From an uncultured Clostridia bacterium (GTDB taxonomy: Bacteria; Bacillota; Clostridia; Christensenellales; Aristaeellaceae): 8,458 nucleotides of DNA. The DNA lies in assembly GCA_937874275.1 (NCBI GenBank), contig CALNAU010000017.1, forward strand, positions 1-8,458, in the 5' to 3' direction. Under the pieces are notes generated by a model. It was not told the origin of the DNA. It saw only the letters and a list, made by a program, of their open reading frames with translations, and did no database searches. Of this stretch, positions 1-5,564 are shown piece after piece (within the stretch, counting starts at the first letter, position 1; every line of letters begins with the position of its first letter). The translations under genes and the position numbers were made by a program.

Positions 1-308
1 TGCACCATGATTTCGCCGGGCAGCACGGCGCAGTTCACCTGCTCCTGCTGCGCGCGGGCCGCCTGCTCCACCGCCGGGTGGTTGTAGCCCAGCACGATGG
101 GGCCGTAGGCGCACATGTAGTCGATGAAGCGGTTGCCATCCACATCCCACACATAGGCGCCCTGCGCCCGCTGCGCGTAGAAGGGATAGGCGGATACCGG
201 GATAAAGCAGCCCTCCGCCGGGCCCAGGTGGCCGTAGATGCCGGCCGGGATCACCTTGGCAGCCCGCTCAAACAGGGCGCGGCTGTTGGGGTACTCGTAT
301 GTTTTCAT
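1..308 (-). CDS. Class III PLP-dependent aminotransferase, N-terminal part (glutamate-1-semialdehyde aminomutase-like)
   Basis: This is the first 102 residues of a gene that continues past the left edge. The protein begins MKTYEYPNSRALFERAAKVI and contains GAYVWDVDGNRFIDYMCAYG followed by LGYNHPAV, the N-terminal strand pattern of fold-type I class III aminotransferases (the HemL-like and acetylornithine/GABA aminotransferase group). The catalytic lysine lies outside the window, so substrate cannot be judged. The HemL-like look (an 'R..FERA..VIPAG' opening) does not prove a heme role; many family members serve secondary or amino-sugar pathways. The ATG is supported by a GGAGGG site 5 bases upstream. 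That site overlaps the TAG of the preceding SCP2-like gene, so the two are very probably one translationally coupled operon. I am confident of the family and unsure of the reaction. Confidence 0.9.
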   Translation of the reverse strand, partial: MKTYEYPNSRALFERAAKVIPAGIYGHLGPAEGCFIPVSAYPFYAQRAQGAYVWDVDGNRFIDYMCAYGPIVLGYNHPAVEQAARAQQEQVNCAVLPGEIMV

Positions 309-317
309 GTTGCCCTC

Positions 318-1082
318 CTACGCCAGGTAAAAGCTGACCATGCGCAGCAGCTTGTTGATGTTGTCCACCATGGGGATGCGCCCGGCCACGCTGATTTGCC
401 CGCGGCCGATGCACATATAGCTGTCCAATTCACCGCGCAGCACCTGGCCCAATGTATCCAGGCTGTCAAAGCGCATGAACGCCTGCGCGCTCTGCCCCTC
501 GTATTTGCCGGTGGTCAGCCGCCCGTCCTTGGAGGTGATGGCATAGGCCAGCACCCCCGGCACCTCAACCAGCGCCACCCCATCGCCCATGGCCTTCACA
601 ATCTGCTGTCCCACCGGGTCGTTGTTGGCGATTTCGGCCAGCGCGTACAGCGCCGCGGAGGCCGTGAGCCGGGTGTTTTTCTCACGGAACACTTCATCGC
701 GCAGGTCGTCCTTGCCGGGGCGCAGGTACTTCTCCAGGTCCTTGGCCAAGGCCGCGAAGTTGCTCTTGAGGAAGGACAGATGCTTCAGCCCGCCTGTGGG
801 CAGCGGCATGCTGCTGCCGCTCACCATGCCGTTGAAGTGGCGGGGCGATACAAACTGCAGCCGCAAACAGCCCGGCTCGCTGGTGCGCCGCGCCTGAATG
901 CCGCCATCCTTTACCTCCAGCGTAAGCGGGTCGATGCCCGGCACGTGCATCCCGATGCGCAGCTGATGCCCGGCCAACAGGGCCTTGGCGTCGTCATCCA
1001 GCTGGCTCAAATCCTCCAGGTTGCGCAGGATGGCGTGCAGGTTGATGCCCGCCCGCAGCCGTTCAAGGTTCACCGCATTCAC
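318..1082 (-). CDS. SCP2-like (sterol carrier protein 2 fold) lipid-binding-type protein
   Basis: This gene encodes 254 residues with no signal peptide or membrane helix, so it is probably cytosolic. The C-terminal third (about 165-254) fits an SCP2 domain: GDGVALVEV, then GRLTTGKYEG, then a run of alternating strands and a helix (AFMRFDSLDTLGQVLRGELD), ending GQISVAGRIPMVDNINKLL. The N-terminal half (about 39-120) repeats the pattern more loosely (LRIGMHV, LRLQFVSPRHFNGMVSG, PLPTGG), so the protein may be two divergent SCP2-like domains joined by the helical stretch 120-160. SCP2 domains bind hydrophobic ligands such as acyl-CoA or sterol-like lipids; the ligand here is unknown. The start used is GTG at 1080-1082 with AGAGGTG 6 bases upstream. 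A second GTG at 1071-1073, with AGGTGA 5 bases upstream, is an equally good start and would remove three residues. It leads an operon with the aminotransferase. Confidence 0.85.
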   Translation of the reverse strand: MNAVNLERLRAGINLHAILRNLEDLSQLDDDAKALLAGHQLRIGMHVPGIDPLTLEVKDGGIQARRTSEPGCLRLQFVSPRHFNGMVSGSSMPLPTGGLKHLSFLKSNFAALAKDLEKYLRPGKDDLRDEVFREKNTRLTASAALYALAEIANNDPVGQQIVKAMGDGVALVEVPGVLAYAITSKDGRLTTGKYEGQSAQAFMRFDSLDTLGQVLRGELDSYMCIGRGQISVAGRIPMVDNINKLLRMVSFYLA

Positions 1083-1119
1083 CTATGTCACCTCTTTTCA
1101 GTTTTACTATCTCTATATT

Positions 1120-1135
1120 GAGTGAGCGCTCGCTC
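1120..1135. promoter_or_regulatory. TetR-type palindromic operator at the transcription start of the SCP2-like operon
   Basis: The 16 bases GAGTGAGCGCTCGCTC form an inverted repeat in which 7 of 8 pairs are complementary, centred on AGCGCT. The GAGTGAGC half-site resembles operators of several TetR-family repressors. It lies immediately downstream of the predicted -10, where bound protein would block RNA polymerase. No copy of this palindrome is seen before the tetR gene at 4616-5248, so the cognate regulator is probably encoded elsewhere. Confidence 0.6.
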
Positions 1136-1145
1136 TATTGAATGT

Positions 1146-1176
1146 AAGATACCATCCCAGGGAAAGACGGTGTCAA
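1146..1176 (-). promoter_or_regulatory. Sigma-A-type promoter of the SCP2-like/aminotransferase operon
   Basis: On the minus strand a consensus -35 TTGACA (plus positions 1171-1176) is followed after 19 bases by TATCTT (1146-1151), which carries an upstream TG as in extended -10 elements. The spacer is a little long. Transcription would begin near 1139, just inside the palindromic operator at 1120-1135, about 60 bases before the GTG start. Confidence 0.6.
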
Positions 1177-1186
1177 TAGTTTGGAA

Positions 1187-1225
1187 AAAGAAATCGGAGG
1201 CTTTCTTATGGGAAAGCCTCCGATT
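1187..1225 (-). terminator. Rho-independent terminator of the sigma/anti-sigma-like unit
   Basis: A perfect 14-bp stem (1192-1205 with 1212-1225) with a 6-base loop is followed, reading leftward, by a U-rich tract (TCTTTTTC). It lies 24 bases after the TAA of the membrane protein gene. The tail falls just before the -35 of the next operon, so it insulates that promoter. Confidence 0.9.
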
Positions 1226-1249
1226 ATGAATTTATACCCGACGATTCGT

Positions 1250-2389
1250 TTATTGCAATTTCACCTCAAACGCTTTCTCCTCATCCACATACCGGGTGGA
1301 CTGGGTCTCCCCCTTGGCGGCATCCGGGTATCGCACCCACACAGGCACAAGGGTCACCCCGTCGGGTACGCCCGGCACACCGGCCAGGCTATACTCACCG
1401 CGCAATCGCAGCAGGGCGCTTTCGGGTGCTTCTCCACTGCTGCCAAAGCTCATCATCTGCAGCACCGTATCCCCGACCCTGACCTCCATTTGCACCACAT
1501 CGTAGGGCACAGGTGATTGCAGGCCTTTTGTTTCCACCGCTATATCCACCCACAGGCTCATGAAGCTGGCTTGCACGGCCTCCAGGTGCAGCGTCATCCC
1601 CTCGAGGGTGATGGTCTGCGGCTCTGCTTGTTTCAGGCTGTCTTTGGCCACCATGTCAAACGTGCGGGAAAAGCGCTCCACCTCGTCAAAGGCACCGCTG
1701 CGCACCAATTGCTCCCACTGGGGCAGCCGGAAGTACTCCTCCTGCGTCATCCCTTCGGGCGCGGGCAGCTGGCTGCCCCACTCCACCACCGTATCACCGT
1801 AAGTGAGCAGTATTTTTTTATCCTTCACCGCCTCCTTGAACTGCGCCATGTAGGCCTCATGGGTCATCTCATCCGGGTCAAAGCCTTCCTTGTGCACCTC
1901 CACCGGCCAGTTGGGCTTGAGCACATGGAAGTCCAGCCGCCAGGTGACGTCCTGCCCGGTGCTGGCCCGCGGCTCATAATCCTCATTCACCAGCATGGCA
2001 TGCACGCCGTATTGCCCCGGCTGCGGTTGCGCGTACTCGAAGGAGCGCTCGGGCATCCACACGCCGTCAAAGAACTCATAGCCGGATTCAAAATCAGTAC
2101 GCAGTTTCTGCCCATCCGCCCCGGTGGCCGACATCACGGGGAACACAAACACCTCGTCCTCTCGCCCGGCCAGCGCCTCCATGTTGACGGCGAACCGATT
2201 GCGGATGCCGTCAAAGATGGCGTCGGTAATGGTCAGGCGGAACCATGGATTGGCGTACTCGTCGTTGATGTCCACCACCTTGTCGGCAAACTTGGGTTCC
2301 AGATAGGTGCGCACGCTGGCACGCATCACCAGCGCTGCGGCCGTCCCGGCCAGCAGCAGGGTCAGGGCGATGGCCAAGGCCAGGCCCAA
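1250..2389 (-). CDS. Membrane-anchored anti-sigma-like protein, transmembrane and extracellular part (frameshifted from its N-terminus)
   Basis: This frame gives 379 residues if begun at TTG 2389. It opens with one hydrophobic helix (GLALAIALTLLLAGTAAALV), and the remaining roughly 350 residues are hydrophilic and beta-rich, presumably outside the membrane. The type of architecture, a short cytosolic segment, one helix and a large extracytoplasmic domain encoded after an ECF-like sigma, is that of clostridial anti-sigma or sigma-associated membrane proteins. I cannot name a domain, and no zinc-binding HxxxCxxC motif is visible. The TTG is a poor start: no ribosome binding site is suitably placed, and the frame stays open upstream of it. 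The natural N-terminus is almost certainly the 2362-2505 fragment. One extra base in the six-A run at 2398-2403 would join the two as ...APVKKRLSLGLALAIALTLL..., about 425 residues in all. The 3' end is a TAA followed by a strong terminator. Confidence 0.75.
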   Translation of the reverse strand: MGLALAIALTLLLAGTAAALVMRASVRTYLEPKFADKVVDINDEYANPWFRLTITDAIFDGIRNRFAVNMEALAGREDEVFVFPVMSATGADGQKLRTDFESGYEFFDGVWMPERSFEYAQPQPGQYGVHAMLVNEDYEPRASTGQDVTWRLDFHVLKPNWPVEVHKEGFDPDEMTHEAYMAQFKEAVKDKKILLTYGDTVVEWGSQLPAPEGMTQEEYFRLPQWEQLVRSGAFDEVERFSRTFDMVAKDSLKQAEPQTITLEGMTLHLEAVQASFMSLWVDIAVETKGLQSPVPYDVVQMEVRVGDTVLQMMSFGSSGEAPESALLRLRGEYSLAGVPGVPDGVTLVPVWVRYPDAAKGETQSTRYVDEEKAFEVKLQ

Positions 2390-2505
2390 CGATAGTCTTT
2401 TTTCACAGGTGCTTCCTCCTCTATTCGATGGACCGTGCGCATCATGGCGGCACGGCCCTCCTCGGACAGCGGAGGGTAGGCGCGTTTCAGGTCGTCAAGG
2501 TTCAT
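2362..2505 (-). CDS. N-terminal cytosolic fragment of the anti-sigma-like protein
   Basis: This 47-residue frame begins MNLDDLKRAYPPLSEEGRAA and runs through MMRTVHRIEEEAPVKK before drifting into the unnatural tail DYRWAWPWPSP and a stop. Its ATG overlaps the stop of the sigma gene (ATGA overlap), with GGAGG 5 bases upstream, which marks it as a real, coupled start. A charged helical segment ahead of a membrane helix is what binds sigma in membrane anti-sigma proteins; here that is inference. Downstream coding sense moves to the -1 frame, which encodes the membrane helix. An AGGAGG lies 11 bases before the A run, with an in-frame GTG right at the run. It could be an internal start, or it could stimulate frameshifting. 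Confidence 0.7.
   Translation of the reverse strand: MNLDDLKRAYPPLSEEGRAAMMRTVHRIEEEAPVKKDYRWAWPWPSP
2398..2403 (-). other. Six-A run where the anti-sigma-like reading frame breaks
   Basis: On the minus strand the codons GTG AAA AAA GAC continue the N-terminal frame, while the membrane-helix frame needs AAA AAA AGA at this point. A run of seven A instead of six gives one continuous protein. Candidate explanations are a sequence or assembly error, a real one-base deletion, a phase-variable homopolymer, or programmed -1 frameshifting helped by the AGGAGG 11 bases upstream. Confidence 0.6.
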
Positions 2506-2852
2506 GTGACATCCTCCTTCTCGCCGTCCGTCAGTTCCAACCGCAGGGCTGCCCTGGCCTGGCTGAGCCGTCCGCGCACCGTGCTGTGCGGCACGCGCAG
2601 CAGACGAGCCACCTCCAGGGTGGGCAGGCCCTCGATATAATGCAGCAGCACGCACAGGCGCTGCCTCTCGGGCAATGTGTCCACCGCATCGCGCACCCAC
2701 CTGTCCGGGTCCTCCCGGCCTTCATCGGGCAGTTGCGCCATGGGCAACACGCGCGATTGAGCGCGCTGTATGTTGCGGCATTCGGTGATCAGGATGCGAA
2801 TCACCCAGCTGTCAAACGCCGCCAGGTTGCGCAGCGTGTGGAATGCATTCAC
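2502..2852 (-). CDS. ECF-type RNA polymerase sigma-70 factor, N-terminally truncated
   Basis: This gene encodes 116 residues. The N-terminal stretch FHTLRNLAAFDSWVIRILITECRNI matches the end of sigma region 2 (the F..W...I..N..... pattern around 2.3-2.4). The C-terminal stretch is a clear region 4: DTLPERQRLCVLLHYIEGLPTLEVARLLRVPHSTVRGRLSQARAAL, with a helix-turn-helix for the -35 element. ECF factors are usually 160-190 residues; here about 45-55 residues of regions 2.1-2.2 (core-enzyme binding) are missing. An in-frame TAG stands directly before the GTG start, and only 92 bases separate it from the previous gene, so the missing part is not hidden nearby in another frame. A possible promoter ends only two bases before the GTG, so no ribosome binding site would be transcribed. 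It may be a 5'-deleted remnant. It overlaps the downstream anti-sigma-like gene by ATGA. Confidence 0.8.
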   Translation of the reverse strand: MNAFHTLRNLAAFDSWVIRILITECRNIQRAQSRVLPMAQLPDEGREDPDRWVRDAVDTLPERQRLCVLLHYIEGLPTLEVARLLRVPHSTVRGRLSQARAALRLELTDGEKEDVT

Positions 2853-2854
2853 CT

Positions 2855-2884
2855 ATTAGACGCGCGGGCAAGGCAAAAAGTCAA
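2855..2884 (-). promoter_or_regulatory. Possible promoter directly abutting the sigma gene
   Basis: The minus strand shows TTGACT (2879-2884), an 18-base spacer, and TCTAAT (2855-2860), each 5 of 6 to the sigma-A consensus. The same -10 reads CGTCTAA, a motif also typical of ECF-dependent -10 elements. Transcription would start near 2848, at or after the annotated GTG, so the message would be leaderless or would begin inside the gene. The -35 also lies in the T-rich tail of the preceding terminator, so chance is a fair alternative. Confidence 0.35.
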
Positions 2885-2911
2885 ACCCCGGCAAAAACAT
2901 TTCTGCCGGGG
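2875..2911 (-). terminator. Rho-independent terminator of the tetR-ABC operon
   Basis: An 8-bp GC-rich stem, CCCCGGCA (2886-2893) with TGCCGGGG (2904-2911), encloses a 10-base loop. Reading leftward it is followed by a T-rich tail (TTTGACTTTTTG). It lies 33 bases beyond the stop of the permease gene. Confidence 0.8.
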
Positions 2912-2944
2912 GTCGGGCGGAAGCAAGCCATTGGCAAAACCGAA

Positions 2945-3745
2945 CTACAGCGGCAAATCCTTTCGGTCAAATACGATGATGCCGCCCGCAAATAACGCTA
3001 CCGCGATGACAAGCAGCGCACCGGTTGGCAGCAGCCAGGGTTTGCCCAGGGCGATTTCCGCCGCATTGTAGAGCGAGAAGATGGTGGCGTAACGAAAGGT
3101 CTTGAGCCGCGGGCTGCTGTTGAGCAGCATGCGCAGCAGCAAAAACACCGTGGGGATGCCCGCGCCCAATGCCAGGGAAGCGCCGGTCTGGTTGAACAGG
3201 CAGGAGAAGAAGAAGCTGATGCCCGCCAGCGCCAGATGCAGCGCCAGCAGCCCCACATTCATGCGCAGGAAAGCAGGCACATTCAGCAAACCGGGGAAAC
3301 GCTGCACCGAAATCACAAGCCCCAGCACCGTCACATACGCCACGATCACCGTGAGGGTCAGCACCAGGTAGACCATCTGGGTGGTTGCCACCCGGCGGCG
3401 GGTCACCGGCCCCATCAGTATGCCGGCCATGGATCCCTTGTCCACCAGCGACGCTACCAGCTTGTTGCCCATGATGACGGTATACAGCATGGGCAGGCCC
3501 GGCATCAAGAAGCCGTAGAGGTAGGTGGCGATAAAGCCCGTGAGGCTGGGGTCAATGGTCTCAAAGCCGAAGGCAGCCAGCAGATTTTGTGAGAAATTGA
3601 GCCCGGCCAGGCGGCGCATGAGATCGGCATCGGCGGGGTCATACATGCTGATGATGATGGCCATATACATCGTCAGCAGCGCCAGAAAGGCCACCAGCAG
3701 CTTCCAGTGAGACTTGATGTTTTTCACAAACAGTGTTTTGCTCAT
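2945..3745 (-). CDS. ABC-2 type transporter permease
   Basis: This 266-residue integral membrane protein has six predicted helices at roughly 15-34, 70-92, 122-145, 163-184, 189-208 and 238-259, the usual ABC-2 count. Between helices 2 and 3 sits DKGSMAGILMGPVTRRRV, the conserved cytosolic loop (compare 'D.G....L..P.sR..i') that couples to the ATPase in this family. The protein ends with the FDRKDLPL pattern common in ABC-2 permeases ('F.rkDl'). Its ATG overlaps the stop of the ATPase gene (ATGA), so the two are translated together and should form an exporter, probably with two copies of each. The substrate (drug, peptide or lipid) cannot be read from the sequence. It is the last gene of the tetR operon. 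Confidence 0.92.
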   Translation of the reverse strand: MSKTLFVKNIKSHWKLLVAFLALLTMYMAIIISMYDPADADLMRRLAGLNFSQNLLAAFGFETIDPSLTGFIATYLYGFLMPGLPMLYTVIMGNKLVASLVDKGSMAGILMGPVTRRRVATTQMVYLVLTLTVIVAYVTVLGLVISVQRFPGLLNVPAFLRMNVGLLALHLALAGISFFFSCLFNQTGASLALGAGIPTVFLLLRMLLNSSPRLKTFRYATIFSLYNAAEIALGKPWLLPTGALLVIAVALFAGGIIVFDRKDLPL

Positions 3746-4629
3746 GCGCTTTGCTCCCCATAGTAGCCGATGAAGATATCCTCCAGCCGCTGGTTAACCA
3801 CATCCAGCCCCGCGATGGGGTGGCGCGCCAGCGCCCGGGTGAAGGGCTGCAGGCTGCCAGTCACGGCCACATCCAATCGAAGGGGGTAATCGGCTGTGAT
3901 GTCCAGCCCCTCGGCCAGAAAGGCCTGCTTGTCCTCTTCGCTGTCAAAGCGCACGGCGTACACCCGCCTGCGGCTGGCTTGCAGGTGCGCCACATCCACC
4001 AGGGCGCTCAGTTGCCCCGCGCGCAGGATGCCCACGCGGTCGCAGGTCTTCTCAATCTCCTCAAAACTGTGGCTGCTCATCAGAATGGTTTTGCCCTGTG
4101 TTTTCTCTTCCTGAATCAGCTCCACAAAGGCCTGCTGCATCAGGGGGTCCAGGCCGCTGGTGGGCTCGTCCAGTATCAGAATGTCCGGGTCGTGCATAAA
4201 GGCGGCCACCAGGCCCAGCTTTTGCTTCATGCCCTTGCTCATGCGCCGGATGCGGCCGGATGGGTCCAGGTCAAAGCGCGCCAGCAACTCCCCTTCCCGG
4301 GGGCAAACACGCAGACCTCGCATGTGGGCGAGGAAGCGCAGGTATTCGCTGCCCCGCATCTCGTCAAAGAAGGCAATTTCACCGGGCAGGTAGCCCAATG
4401 TGCGGTGAATCTCCGCCGCGCAGGTGCGGCAGTCCATTCCCGATACGCTGCATGCGCCGCTGTCCGCGTTGAGAAAACCCAGCAGGTGGCGAATGGTGGT
4501 GGTTTTGCCCGAGCCATTGGGCCCCAGGTAGCCAAACACCTCTCCGCGGGGAATTTGCAGCGTCAGGTCAAAGATGCCCTTGCCCGGGCCGTAGGATTTG
4601 GTCAGGCCCCGGATGTCAATCACGCTCAT
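3742..4629 (-). CDS. ABC transporter ATP-binding protein (exporter type)
   Basis: The protein has 295 residues from the ATG giving MSVIDIRGLTKSYG. The frame stays open upstream into the tetR gene, but that part is a shadow. Motifs in order: Walker A GPNGSGKT (36-43), a degenerate Q-loop where GYLPGE replaces the glutamine (G83), a family-variant signature MSKGMKQ (130-136, instead of LSGGQ), Walker B ILILDEP (150-156), D-loop SGLD, and switch histidine H187 in SSHSFEEIE. The C-terminal tail ends with LEDIFIGYYG, typical of ATPases paired with ABC-2 permeases. It powers export through the adjacent permease. The Q-loop and signature variants recur in this subfamily, so they do not by themselves imply inactivity. 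It overlaps the end of tetR by 14 bases, and AGGAGGAAG lies just upstream of its start. Confidence 0.95.
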   Translation of the reverse strand: MSVIDIRGLTKSYGPGKGIFDLTLQIPRGEVFGYLGPNGSGKTTTIRHLLGFLNADSGACSVSGMDCRTCAAEIHRTLGYLPGEIAFFDEMRGSEYLRFLAHMRGLRVCPREGELLARFDLDPSGRIRRMSKGMKQKLGLVAAFMHDPDILILDEPTSGLDPLMQQAFVELIQEEKTQGKTILMSSHSFEEIEKTCDRVGILRAGQLSALVDVAHLQASRRRVYAVRFDSEEDKQAFLAEGLDITADYPLRLDVAVTGSLQPFTRALARHPIAGLDVVNQRLEDIFIGYYGEQSA

Positions 4630-5248
4630 CTTCTTCCTCCTTGTAGCACAGGCTGCGCAGGGTACCCAGCATCCGCCGAAACTCGGCCAGCATCTCATCT
4701 GCCGTGGGTGCAGCGCCTATCCGCTGCGCCTCGCGTAGCCATCCATCCCCCATCCATTGCAGCATGCGCAGGATATATATTGGGTCAATCCCCGGCCTGA
4801 AGCGGCTGTAATCCAGCCCGGCCAGCACACCGGCATAGATTTTTTGTGTCTCCCTGATGATGCGACGATCCAGCGCGGGTGACACATCCTCATGCTGCGA
4901 GGCATAAGCCCGAATGGCAAACTCCATCAGATAGGGATAATCGGCCATCAGGCGGGCCTTTTGCTCGGCAGCGTACGCCATCATCTCAAACGGGTCGGTG
5001 AGCCGGGCAAAGCCCTCGTCCATCACCTGGGTGCGCGCCAACTTGGTGGCGCACTCATACAGGTAGAAGTACAGCGCCTTTTTATTGCGAAAGTAATAAA
5101 ACAGGTAGCCCTTGCTGATGCCGGCCTCGCGGGCAATCTCCTCGGTGGATGCCTTTTTGTATTCGTTCAGGCCAAACACCTTGTAACCCGCATTGATCAG
5201 CCGACGCTGCCTTTCCTGCGGCAGGGCCAGAAACCGCTCGTTGATCAT
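4616..5248 (-). CDS. TetR/AcrR-family transcriptional repressor
   Basis: This 210-residue protein has an N-terminal TetR DNA-binding domain. After GYKVFGLNEYKKASTEEIA comes the helix-turn-helix EIAREAGISKGYLFYYFRNKKALYFYL (about 37-63), which is very close to the family pattern. The rest (about 70-200) is the helical ligand-binding and dimerisation domain, which gives no clue to the ligand. The ATG has AGGAGG four bases upstream. It is the first gene of an operon with the ATPase and permease, whose start it overlaps. By family precedent it represses this operon and is released by a compound the transporter exports. Repeated GGTCA/TGAC half-sites in the leader (5261-5291) are the probable operator. 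Confidence 0.95.
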   Translation of the reverse strand: MINERFLALPQERQRRLINAGYKVFGLNEYKKASTEEIAREAGISKGYLFYYFRNKKALYFYLYECATKLARTQVMDEGFARLTDPFEMMAYAAEQKARLMADYPYLMEFAIRAYASQHEDVSPALDRRIIRETQKIYAGVLAGLDYSRFRPGIDPIYILRMLQWMGDGWLREAQRIGAAPTADEMLAEFRRMLGTLRSLCYKEEEDERD

Positions 5249-5260
5249 TGCTCCTCCTGT

Positions 5261-5291
5261 CTGACTGATATGGTCAAACCACTTCGGTCAG
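5261..5291. promoter_or_regulatory. Candidate operator of the tetR-ABC operon
   Basis: Between the predicted promoter and the tetR start lie several related half-sites: TGAC at 5262-5265 facing GTCA at 5273-5276, a direct repeat of GGTCA at 5272-5276 and 5286-5290, and CTGAC/GTCAG arms at the outer ends. The short palindrome TGGTcaaACCA lies at 5271-5281. Position and symmetry suit TetR autoregulation, but which repeat is bound is not evident. Confidence 0.4.
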
Positions 5292-5295
5292 CATC

Positions 5296-5323
5296 AGCGT
5301 ATCCCATTGACCCAATTTTTCAA
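5296..5323 (-). promoter_or_regulatory. Probable promoter of the tetR-ABC operon
   Basis: On the minus strand TTGAAA (5318-5323) is followed after 16 bases by TACGCT (5296-5301). The -35 is good and the -10 weak. No better pair was seen between tetR and the upstream terminator. Confidence 0.4.
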
Positions 5324-5353
5324 GGGGGGTACGAAAAGTTTTTTCATTGCATC

Positions 5354-5382
5354 AAAAAAGGGCACACCGCCTTGCAGTGCCC
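5354..5382 (-). terminator. Rho-independent terminator downstream of the DUF2087 gene and palindrome
   Basis: The arms GGGCAC (5360-5365) and GTGCCC (5377-5382) form a stem, and reading leftward the stem is followed at once by six T. It ends the leftward transcript that crosses the DUF2087 gene and the 158-bp palindrome, and it isolates the tetR promoter. Confidence 0.85.
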
Positions 5383-5388
5383 CAAATA

Positions 5389-5546
5389 ATACTAAACGAA
5401 AACGTTAACGCAAGAATGGACACAGGATTTTTCGTCTGCGTGAACTCGAACGAGGAAGGCGTAGTGGCGCTACGCCGGCCGAGAGAGACAATACGCAGGC
5501 GGAAATAGACCAGTCCCATTGAAGCGTTAAGGTTTGAGTTTGGTAT
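5389..5546. repeat. 158-bp imperfect palindrome, MITE-like or structured non-coding element
   Basis: The outer 31 bases of each side (5389-5419 and 5516-5546) are inverted copies matching at 24 of 31 positions, including the shared blocks TTAACGC and AATGG. Further in, CGTCTGCGT (5433-5441) pairs with ACGCAGGCG (5493-5501, one G-T pair). At the centre GGCGTAG (5458-5464) and CTACGCC (5470-5476) form a perfect hairpin with a 5-base loop. All these pairs share one centre near 5467, so the whole element folds as a single long hairpin in DNA or RNA. It has no convincing coding content and no transposase. I cannot see a clear target-site duplication. It could be a MITE or REP-like interspersed repeat, or a structured 3' untranslated region of the DUF2087 transcript. 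Confidence 0.65.
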
Positions 5547-5564
5547 AACAAGCAGTATGGCTGG

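Noticed and set aside
78..1121. Plus-strand open frame of 347 codons opposite the aminotransferase and SCP2-like genes
   Set aside because: It crosses the boundary between two minus-strand genes and their promoter, and shows the same antisense composition without domains.
1072..2855. The 11-mer TAGGTGAATGC at the starts of both the SCP2-like and the sigma genes
   Set aside because: Several 11-base matches are expected by chance in a window of this size, and the shared part is mostly ribosome-binding-site-like sequence; not treated as a shared regulatory motif.
3733..4800. Plus-strand open frame of 355 codons opposite the ABC ATPase gene
   Set aside because: The minus-strand frame has all ABC motifs; the plus frame has His/Gln/Ala-rich antisense composition and no convincing start signal.
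5416..5508. Plus-strand 30-codon frame inside the palindrome (starts MDTGFFVCVN)
   Set aside because: There is no ribosome binding site ahead of it, it is very short, and it is fully explained by the palindrome. It would deserve another look only if the frame is kept in other copies of the element.
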